This document shows positions 55,701 through 64,000 of a DNA stretch of 64,000 bases, in pieces. The first letter of the stretch is position 1. Each line of letters begins with the position of its first letter. The stretch is from Liquidambar formosana (Eukaryota > Streptophyta > Magnoliopsida > Saxifragales > Altingiaceae). The notes below the pieces were generated by a model, which was not told where the DNA came from, searched no databases, and was given only the letters and a program-made list of their open reading frames with translations. The position numbers were made by a program, and so were the translations under genes. The stretch covers positions 11,694,099 through 11,758,098 of the forward strand of contig CM077827.1 of the NCBI GenBank assembly GCA_039720395.1, given 5' to 3'.

Positions 55701-56938
55701 GGATACCCTAATACACTAATTCATTATTTATTTTATTTTATTTAATTCTTATATTAATTATTAAATTAATATTAATTAATTTTATAATGTTTTAAATGGT
55801 TTAAAACACAATTAGGGATTAAATTAAAATCTGGAAATTCTTAATTAAATGAAATTGCTTTGTTTAATTAAGGAAACCCTAATATTGGATATTAGAGTTA
55901 TTTTAGGAAACTTTATATGTTTCAATTAATTTGATTAATTGAAACTAAATGTCTTTAATGTTAAGACTTAATTTAATTCTGGAAATTTTATTAAAACCTA
56001 ATGAGATTAGGATGCATTAATGACATTAATGTAAATCAAGAGAATTACCATAATGCCCATATGTTTTAATGCTTACAGTTTTTCATTACTTTATGCAAGG
56101 TGATTATATGTTTGTGATTGGATGATGATTATGGACTATAGCCTTTAAACCAATTGTGATTGGCCGTCTTATGAATGGGTTGTAATAATTTTTTCAAGAG
56201 TTGTAATTTATTTTTAGTGATGTAATTTATTATTTGGGGCTTGTATGCCACCTTCTCTCTCTCTCTCTCAATCATTCTCTTATGTACCCTACTTTCCCCT
56301 TATATATCCCTTTCTTTAAATTATATAACTATTATGTAATCAAGAGCATACTAAGGAGCATGGTGGACCCAGAAGAGCATAATGGAGTCCAACAAGCCAA
56401 TGGTGGAGACCATCAAGCCAAAGAAAGAGATTGAAGAACTTAAATGCTTAGAGAAGTTTTTCAAGAGAGCATGCATGTTTCGAATGTGTTATTTTACAAT
56501 CGCCTACACCCGCCATTAACCTAGGATTCAATCCATTGGCTTGGATTGAATCTTTATAAAGTCCATAATTATCATAGTAGGAGCTTTTAATGAGATTAAT
56601 AGTGATAGCTCCAAATCCATAGATCGTTATATGTCTCCTTTTAGGGACTAATATCGATAAGTGGATTATTATTATTATTATGCTTTTAAGTTTTTATTTA
56701 AATGCATGAGATGTATGTTAATTTGATGAGACCCTTAAAAACCCCTCTTCTATTAATATTAAGTTGAAATGGAGAATACATTAGGGAATGCATTCTTCAT
56801 TGCCTTCCATCATTATAGGATCATCTAACATCTCTTAATGTGGGTACCTGGCTGCAAACATCTAGGAGCTACCCATATTAAAGACATTACTTGAAACTAT
56901 CACATATAAGATATCATGGGATGCCTAAACTGGTATAT

Positions 56939-57144
56939 ACCAAGAAACTATAATGTGAGGTATATTTAGCGAAACATATCTATGTGAATGATGGGTTTAC
57001 CTTAACTAAGGAAGTATTCCAAGAAACTATAATGTGAGGAGTATGTACCCTAGAGGCAAAATGATTGGAACTTGCTTATGAAGCAATAGACAAAGAGTTG
57101 TCTTCTCATTGTGGGTTAGAAGTCAAGAAACTATAATGTGAGGC
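56939..57144 (+). repeat. Three copies of a 20-base motif
   Basis: CAAGAAACTATAATGTGAGG occurs identically near 56940, 57020 and 57125, each time in otherwise unrelated context and each preceded by a segment able to pair with nearby bases (GGTATATACC before the first). Confidence 0.85.
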
Positions 57145-57321
57145 TTCTAAGTCACAGTGGGACCCCAATCCCCATTAAGGAATGAGATTCCTGAATTCTA
57201 TTAGAGGTTGTATAGAATTTGATAAAATAGTGGGAGGTACCATATGATTAAAGACCCGATCATTATGGATTAAAAATGAAATCTAATTCTCTATTTAATT
57301 TTCTATATGTAGATCACCTAA

Positions 57322-57801
57322 ATGGCTCACCGCAACCTGTTATCCAACATTTTGGAAACCAACTATTTAACTGGACCAAATTATCTTGATTGGCTAAGGA
57401 ATTTAAAAATCGTTTTGAATTTTGAAAATATTACCTATGCACTTCAAAGTCCACTTCCCAATGCTCCTACTGAGGCTATAACTCAGCAAGAAAAAGATGC
57501 TTATCAGAAGCGCTTGGATGATGATCTTATGATAAGATGCTATATGATGGTGTCTTTGAGTCCTGAGCTTAAGAAGCAATTCGAGTCCATGGGAAGTGCA
57601 CCTGAGATATTTATCCACATACAAGAGTTGTATGGCAAAGAGTTCTTGCTTGAATGTGATGAATGGGTTGAAGTTCCTGCTTCCAATTCTATGCTCAAGC
57701 CTAAAGGCAAGGGAATAAGAAAGGGTAAGAGTACCCGAAGGAAGAGGAAAGGTAATGGGATCTATTTTTTACTGTGGCAAAGATGGGTATTGGAAACGTA
57801 A
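57322..57801 (+). pseudogene. gag: Element G gag
   Basis: The ATG at 57322 starts MAHRNLLSNILETNYLTGPN and LDWLRNLKIVLNFE, the conserved N-terminus of Copia Gag, followed by a capsid-like helical region (DDDLMIRCYMMVSLSPELKK) and a basic Lys/Arg-rich stretch. It is shorter than usual for this group: the segment between YGKEF and the basic stretch appears deleted. At about 57750 a frameshift moves the zinc knuckle (FYCGKDGYWKRNC) into the next frame, where it continues to protease. The knuckle lacks the first Cys spacing of a classical CCHC box and has Tyr in place of His. In life this would be the nucleocapsid precursor packaging element RNA. Confidence 0.85.
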
Positions 57802-58187
57802 CTGTCAAGAGTATCGGGATACTCTAAAGAACCAACCTTCGGAAGGTATAGATCATGCTCTTATACTTGAGACTAACATGAGTGTTAGCTATGCTTCCAC
57901 ATGGGTACTTGATTCTGGTGCGAGTTCTCATATTTGTATTTCCATGTAGGATCTAGTGGGAAGCAGAAGGCTGAGTAAAGGAGAAGTAACCCTACGAGTG
58001 GGAAATGGAGCAAATGTTGCTGCATTAGTCGTTGGGACTTGCTGCTTAACTTTGCCTAGTGGGAGTAGTTTAGAATTATTAGGCTGTCTTTATATTTCAG
58101 AAATTATAAGAAACATTATTTCAATTTCAGTTTTGTCTAAACAAGGATTTAGATTTGTTGTTTTAGGAGAATTAATGTTCTTTATTT
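57755..58187 (+). pseudogene. Element G zinc knuckle and protease
   Basis: The frame contains the zinc-knuckle relic and then the aspartic protease signature WVLDSGASSHIC, where D-S-G is the catalytic triad; the product would cleave the Gag-Pol polyprotein. A TAG at 57947-57949 stands where Copia relatives have CAG (Gln), and the frame resumes with DLVGSRRLSKGEVTLRVGNG, then VLSKQGF. A second frame change follows near 58190 before integrase. Because of these breaks no active protease can be made. Confidence 0.82.
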
Positions 58188-58220
58188 AAAAATGAAGAGT
58201 TCATTACTTCTGGAGTTTAT

Positions 58221-59129
58221 ATGAATGGCCTTTATTTTCTAAACTTCATTGCAAATGTTAATTGCTTAGAGCATGATAGTTCTAAATCGAATGCAAACAA
58301 ACCCAAAAGAACAAGGGATGAGAAAAACTCCGCATATGACTGGCACCTAAGACTAAGTCATATCAGTGAGAATAGGATTAACAAGATGAGTAAGGATGGA
58401 CAATTGGGTCTATTGGCTTCTATGCCCTTTCCAACTTGTGAATCCTGTTTACTAGGTAAAATAACCAAGTCACCTTTCACCGGTTACGGTGAAAGGGCTG
58501 CATACATATTAGGCTCAATACATAGTGATGTATGTGGTCCTATGAGCATACATGGTTGTGGAGGTTTCTCTTACTTTATAACCTTTACCGATGATCATTC
58601 TAGGTATGGGTACTTGTACTTAATGAAGTACAAATCTGAAGCTTTTGAAAGGTTCAAAGAGTTCAGATATGAAGTAGAGAAACAAACAGGTAAAAGTATT
58701 AAAGTTCTTTGGTCGGATCGAGGAGGAAAATATTTAACTAGTGAGTTTTTAGATCATTTTGTTCAAGCATGCATTCTTTCTCAATGGACACCTCTTGGAA
58801 CACCACAGCTTAATGTTGTGTCCGAAAGGAGAAATAGAACCTTATTGGGTATGGTTAGGTCCATGATGAGTTATACTAATTTACCATTGTCCTTCTGGGG
58901 ACATACCCTAGAAACTGCTGCATACTTGTTAAACAGAGTTCCAACCAAAGCCGTCCCTAAGACACCATATGAGATATGGGCAGGGAAAGCACTAAGCCTT
59001 AAGTACATTAAGGTTTGGGGTTGCACTGCATATATAAAGACACATGATGCAACCAAATTGGAATTAAGATCAATTGAGTGTAGGTTTATGGGATATCTTA
59101 AAGAGAGTATACTATTTCTATTATCTTGA
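58221..59129 (+). pseudogene. Element G integrase
   Basis: GAG-pre-integrase and integrase core. The zinc-binding H-H-C-C part is visible as HLRLSHISENRINKM and CESCLLGK. The catalytic D-D-E residues are seen in HSDVCGP, LWSDRGGKYL and VVSERRNRTL. The text KVWGCTAYIKTHDATKLELR belongs to the C-terminal part. A frameshift at about 59095 ends the frame, and matching sequence (YYFYYLDERKVFVSKFAVFL) continues in another frame to 59222. The product would have joined element cDNA to chromosomal DNA. In the second catalytic block the usual DNGGEY form reads DRGGKY, a further sign of decay. Confidence 0.9.
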
Positions 59130-59223
59130 TGAACGAAAGGTGTTTGTTAGTAAGTTTGCAGTCTTTCTTGAAAAAGAGTTTATTCAAGAAGGAGGCAACA
59201 ATAGGAAAATAAAACTCAAATAA

Positions 59224-60977
59224 TTGTTTGATGAGACACAAACCAATAGTGATCCCATCCCTATCCCTGATGAGACAGAACCCACTAATGTACCACAACC
59301 TCTCCATAGATCGAGTAGGGTATTTGTTGCACCTAAGAGATATGGATTTCTCAACCATAATGCAGAAGAATTGTTCTTTGATGATAGAGAGCATCGAGAT
59401 GACCCTACTACTTATGGACAAGCGATTTCAGATATTGATTCGAACAAATGGCTAGAAGCTATGAAATCTGAAATGGACTCCATATATTCCAATAAAGTCT
59501 AGACTTTAGTTGATCCACCAGAAGGTATAGTACCTATTGGATGCAAATGGATCTTCAAAAGGAAGATAGGCTCAGATGGAAAGGTAGAGACCTACAAAGC
59601 TAGGCTGGTAGCGAAAGGTTATCGACAAAGATATGGTATTGACTATGAGGAAACTTTCTCGCCAGTGGCTATGCTTAAGTCTATTAGGATCTTGTTAGCT
59701 ATAGCTGCACACTACGATTATGAGATATGGCAAATGGATATAAAGACTGCCTTCCTTAATGGCAACATTGAGGAAGACCTTTATATGCAGCAACTTGAGG
59801 GTTTTACATCCAGTGGTGAGGACCACAAAGTGTGCAAGCTACAGCGGTCCATTTATGGACTTAAACAAGCTTCTAGAAGTTGGAACATCCAATTTAATGA
59901 GGCAATCAAATCGTTTGGTTTCCTAAAGAATTTGGATGAACCATGTGTGTACAAGAAGGTTAGTAGGAGTACGATTACCTTCCTGGTCCTATATATTGAT
60001 GACATTCTACTTATCGAGAATAATATAGAAACGTTATCAAAAGTAAAAGAGTGGCTTTCACAGAATTTCTCCATAAAAGATTTGGGAGAAGCATCCTATA
60101 TTCTGGGAATAAAGGTCTATAGAGATAGATCTAAAAGGATGCTAGGTCTCTCCCAATCATTGTACATAGACAAAATATTGAAAAGGTTCAATTTAGAAGA
60201 TTCCAAAAGAGGTCTAATTCCTATTAGGCATGGAATCAAGTTGTCTAAAAACATGGCACCTAAAACTCCAGAAGAGATAGCATACATGAGGAAGATTCCC
60301 TATGCTTCTGCAGTAGGGAGTCTAATGTATGCCATGTTATGTACAAGACCAGATATTGCTTTTAGTGTAAATGTCACAAGCAGATATTGGGCAGACCCAG
60401 GAGTGAAACACTGGGAAGTAGTCAAGGCTATCCTTAAGTACTTGAGAAGAACTAAAGAACTATTCCTTGTATATGGAAGAAGAAATTTAGAAATGGTTAG
60501 TTATACGGACTCAGATTTTCAATCTAACGATGATGATAGGAAATCAACATCGGGGTATGTTTTCACCTTGAATGGTGGAGCTGTAAGTTGGAGGAGCTGT
60601 AAACAGGATGTTACAGTGGACTCTACTACAAAAGCTAAGTACATTGCTGCATTAGAGGCTGCTAAGGAAGCTATTTAGATGAAGAAGTTCATTTCTGAAC
60701 TAGGAGTAGTTCCTGCCATTAAGAAGCCCTTGCTATTGTTTTGTGACAATAACAGGGCTATTGCTCAAGCTAAGGAACCATGGTCTCATTAAAAATCCAA
60801 ACACATTGAGCGGCGATTCCATGTGATTAGAGAAATTATTAGAAGGGTGATATTAGCATACATGAGATTCATACAATAGAGAATGTAGCAGATCCTTTCA
60901 CTAAAGCTATGACCCAAGAGCAGTTGGATCACCACAAATAAGAAATGGGTATTGGATACATTGTGGATTGGCTATAG
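59224..60977 (+). pseudogene. Element G reverse transcriptase and RNase H
   Basis: The frame carries a linker (RSSRVFVAPKRYGFLN), the start of RT (WIFKRKIGSDGKVETYKARL, then KGYRQRYGIDYEETFSPVAM), the first catalytic Asp in QMDIKTAFLNG, the YIDDILLI box with two catalytic Asp, and SYILGIKVYRDRS. RNase H follows with YTDSDFQSN, SGYVFTLNGGAVSW and the CDNN region near 60740. In-frame stops lie at 59500-59502 and 60676-60678 (TAG for an expected TGG Trp) and at 60790-60792 (TAA for an expected CAA). The catalytic residues are intact, so the breaks look recent relative to the age of the fold. The frame ends at TAG 60975-60977. Confidence 0.92.
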
Positions 60978-60979
60978 TG

Positions 60980-60991
60980 CAAGTGGGAGAT
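60980..60991 (+). other. Element G polypurine tract
   Basis: CAAGTGGGAGAT directly before TGTTAGG of the 3' LTR is the characteristic Copia plus-strand primer and LTR junction. Confidence 0.9.
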
Positions 60992-62342
60992 TGTTAGGAT
61001 TATGCCTTAGAGCCAATCATAGAAATGATTGTTTAGGGATTAGGAACAATAATATGATTTTATTTATCAATGTCACATTTATTATTGATTTAATAAAACG
61101 GCTTATTCTATTATGTTTGTATGCATCATTTATATTTACATAATATGTCCATGGAGTTAGAGTTGAGAATATTGAATTACAAAGAGTTGTAATTATGAGA
61201 CTGTAAATATATCTCTGTACTAAACTCCTAAATCATTCCTAGTTGAAGGTTTACTATGATGGACAGTAATGAACTATAGGACTAGCACTTGTTAGGTTGA
61301 CTCTATAAGAGGATAGCTAGTCTCAAGCTATTTGTGTGGAGACACTACAACTAATAGGTGGGTGCCTATTAATAGAATAGGTACACTGAATGTGACCAAA
61401 GATTTGAGATAAACTGAATAGAGTTTTAACCTGCCTGTCAATCAGTTTCTCAATGTTATAGTGGTACAAGTAATCCTTAGACCTGAGATACCATAGTTGT
61501 CTTATGCATGTAGCTTTACAAGTTTGATAACACTAAGTGCAGATCCTTATAGGGGTCTGTAAGGGTGTTCATTGGCCCTACTGCTATGTGTGTGAAGGCA
61601 TGTGAGTGATCAACAAGGAATCCATTATTCTCAGGAAAAAGAAAGAGAATGTCTCATATAGCATTCATAATATAACTCATTCAGTCCACGGCCATGGCAT
61701 TATGAATATGGTAAGGAGTTTCCATAAATTCATCATTGAGTTGATATTGATGAATCAGTATAAAGTAATTGAATTAGGAACTTGACATACTTCCATGTCC
61801 TATTGGTTCAATTAGAGACATTGTGTAAATGGAAGGATGTAATTGTAACCTATAAACTATAACAGAAGGGTTCAATGTTAGATCTTATTCACCTCATTAA
61901 GGACAACACCATGAACCATATGCTAGGTGTTATTCATGGTTAGTAAAAGCTTTGATTGATGTCAGTGAGTTATAATCAATTAGGGAATTGGAAGGAGTTC
62001 CAATTACACCCTGAATGGAAAAAGTTCTATTGTGGATACCATGTGCTATTCCTACTACTTGATGATGTGACCCCAATGAGTCACACACTGATCATGCAAG
62101 ATGAGCTTTAAAGTCTATGAGAGAAAGGGTATGAGTGAATAAAGAATAGTTCTTTAAGGCCTTGTTTGCATTTGATGTAAACAATAAGGGTTATTGTGCA
62201 ATTTAGGGAAATTGCACAAAACCCTAAAAGGGTTCTCCCTTAGGGCCGGCCCCTTTAGTGTGGCATATATAAGTCACACATATGTGTGACATGGCATAAG
62301 ATAGCACACTCCCAACCCTAGCCGTCCAGCCCCTTGGAGGCT

Positions 62343-62378
<36 letters not shown>

Positions 62379-62657
62379 CCCTCTAGCAACAACAAGGAAG
62401 AAGAAGGAAAAGGCTTGAAACTCTAGCTAGGTGTGGATACTGTTGGAGGCAATACACTTGGATTGCTACTATTCTGCTATCCAGATTCAAAGCTTGGAGC
62501 AAAATGTAGAAGACATTCAAACTGTAAGTGTTCTAACCCTCTTCGTAGTTAGGGTTTGATTTTGTATTATGCATAGTTAGATTCATAGGATTGGGAATCG
62601 TAGGAAAAATTTTTATATTCGGCACTTCTATTTTTCCTTCTAGTTTGATTCCCAACA
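60992..62657 (+). repeat. Element G 3' LTR
   Basis: It starts TGTTAGGATTATGCC and ends CCCAACA. It contains a block of about 21 bases (near 61342-61362) that is missing in the 5' LTR but present in the related K LTR, so the 5' copy has the deletion. The (CT)n tract is longer (62345-62373). The palindrome GTCACACATATGTGTGAC lies at 62273-62290, beside TATATAAG (62266-62273). Confidence 0.93.
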
Positions 62658-62662
62658 GTCCC

Positions 62663-64000
62663 TTCTTTTGTTTGTTTGATTTGAAGTCCAAGGAAAAACA
62701 ACAATTTTCTTATCATGCTCATCTCAAATTCCTTTTGCATGATCTTAGAAAATTCCTTACAAAGGTTCTTATTAGTAGATCCAAAGATGATATCATCAAT
62801 ATAAATTTGAATCAGAAGCTTATCATAATCAATGGTTTTAATGAAAAATGTGGTGTCAAGTTTTCCTCTTTTAAAACCATTTTTGAGTAAAAATCTACTA
62901 AGTCTTTCATATCATGCTCTAGGAGCTTGTTTCAAACCATATAAAGCTTTTCTTAATTTAAAAATATGATTTGGAAATTTATGACTTTCAAAACCAAAAG
63001 GTTATTCAACATAAACTTCTTTATCTATAAAATAATTTAAAAATGCACTCTTAATATCTATTTGAAATAATTTGAAATTTATATGGCATGCATATGCAAG
63101 TAGCATTCTAATGGCCTCAAGTCTAGCTACCGAAGCATGGGTTTCATCATAATCTATGCTTTCTTGTTAATTATAACCTTGGGCTACAAGTTGAGCCTTG
63201 TTTCTAGTAACAACTCTGGATTCATCCTTTTTGTTTCTAAACAACTATTTAGTTCCAATTACACTATGGTCATGTGTTCTATAAACTAAGGTCCAAACCA
63301 TGTTCCTTTCAAATTAGTTGAGTTCTTCTTACATAGCAAGGATCCATGATTCATCATTCTCGGCCTTATTAATATTCTTAAGTTCAATTTGAGATATAAA
63401 AGCAAAATGATCACAAACGTTCCTAAGAAAGAATCGAGTTTTTACCCTGCGTGAGAGTTCACCTAAGATTTGATTTTCAAGTGTTTTATTATTTCTTTTA
63501 ATAATACTATTTTGTTGAGAGGTTTTTAGAGCGGAGAAATTGTGAACAAAGCCATTCTCATCACAAAACTTCTCAATATCTTAATTAACAAATTCTCTCC
63601 CCCTATCAATTCTAACATAAGTAATAGTGTAACTCTTCTCATTTTGAATTCTTCTACAATATGTTGCAAATGTAGTATGAGTTTCATCTTTGTGTGCAAG
63701 GAAAAACACCCATGTATATCTAGAGTAGTCATCAACAATTACAAATGCATAATGCTTTCTCCCAAAACTTGCAATAGCATTAGGTCCAAATAAGTTTATA
63801 TGTAAGAATTGTAAAGGTCTAGTTGTGGAAATTATCAACTTTTGTTTTGAAATAAGACTTGGTTTGTTTTCCAAATTGGCATGCACTACAAATCATATCT
63901 TTTGTAAACTTTGCTTTTGGTGAACCTCTCACAAGTTCATACCTAGAAAGTATTGAAATTAAATCCACACTTGTATGTCCAAGTCTCCTATGCTACAACC
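62663..64000 (-). pseudogene. pol: Element H pol, integrase to RT, running past the right edge
   Basis: Minus strand. Near the right edge the GAG-pre-integrase end is visible, then the integrase core (LFGPNAIASFGRKHYAFVIV, DDYSRYTWVFFLAHKDE), and towards 62700 the RT with QIDIKSAFLNYFIDKEVYVE, ALYGLKQAPRA and IYIDDIIFGS. These are Sirevirus-type Copia motifs. Several stop codons and frameshifts break it (for example TAG for Gln before PFGFESH, and TAA for Trp after QAPRA). The frame resumes at 52649 on the other side of element G. Open frames on the plus strand here are antisense shadows. Confidence 0.88.

Larger units (their letters stand above)
54305..57321 (+). other. Element G long leader
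   Basis: About 3 kb without a coding frame before gag. The part 55310-56040 is AT-rich with many AAACCCTAATT and ATTAATTA repeats and telomere-like TTTAGGG runs. The part 56930-57150 has three copies of a 20-base motif. A GC-rich patch at 55100-55310 gives only an open frame without family signature. Confidence 0.7.
52655..62657 (+). mobile_element. Complete Copia element G
   Basis: A 10 kb Ty1/Copia element with LTRs 52655-54290 and 60992-62657, a tRNA-Met-type PBS, a 3 kb leader, gag, protease, integrase, RT and RNase H in Copia order, and a polypurine tract. The perfect TSD GTCCC lies at 52650-52654 and 62658-62662. It lies in the opposite orientation to its host H. Coding capacity is lost through two frameshifts and at least four stop codons. 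The LTRs differ by a 21-base deletion in the 5' copy, microsatellite length and scattered substitutions, so it is not a recent insertion. Element K is a decayed relative. Confidence 0.95.

Noticed and set aside
62591..62890. Plus-strand open frames at 62591-62890 and 63542-63793
   Set aside because: They are antisense to the clear minus-strand Copia pol of element H.

Overview
The window is plant nuclear DNA, most likely from a eudicot with a large, repeat-rich genome. The signs are Ty1/Copia and Ty3/Gypsy LTR retrotransposons, Mutator-like and hAT-like DNA elements, tRNA-derived SINE-like repeats, TTTAGGG-type telomere-like motifs and a broken auxin response factor fragment. I see no intact cellular gene, rRNA, tRNA or CRISPR array. 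The species cannot be named from the sequence. It reads as an archive of nested insertions, and eleven of them can be delimited by their own target-site duplications (TSDs).

Left part (1-18582). A 1.6 kb segment is tandemly duplicated (159-1759 and 1760-10872); each copy carries an exon-like stretch on the minus strand and a SINE-like repeat. The second copy is interrupted by a small Mutator-like element (3205-10700, 9-bp TSD). That element is interrupted by a 6.9 kb solo LTR (3404-10304), which contains a hAT-like MITE (5615-6295). Next comes an RNase H-like pseudogene on the minus strand, split by a second Mutator-like element (11406-12968). A possible third Mutator-like end then leads into the auxin response factor pseudogene fragment (13729-14143), and a decayed minus-strand Copia element follows (K, 14145-18582).

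Middle (18583-40089). A Gypsy element A starts inside K's second LTR. Its 5' LTR is interrupted by a complete 13.3 kb Gypsy element B (20539-33835) and a solo LTR C (34064-35933). B has two LTRs of about 2.65 kb, a gag but no pol, and an eight-unit 78-bp hairpin array; a reverse-oriented solo LTR J (24403-27113) sits in its gag. A continues to a broken gag and stops at about 37828, where another minus-strand LTR (I, to 40089) begins.

Right part (40090-64000). A decayed Sirevirus-like Copia element H runs on the minus strand past the right edge: truncated 3' LTR, polypurine tract, envelope-position ORF, then pol. Its pol is cut by three insertions: solo LTR D (which holds solo LTR E), solo LTR F, and a complete 10 kb Copia element G (52655-62657) whose gag-protease-integrase-RT-RNase H reading frame is broken by frameshifts and transition-type stop codons.

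The Gypsy LTRs A, B, C, D, E, F and J belong to one broad family with at least two subfamilies. They share a TATA box, a conserved stem-loop, an intron-like module of about 65 nt, and PBS-like and hairpin motifs near the 3' end. These shared non-coding structures are the most interesting signal in the window.
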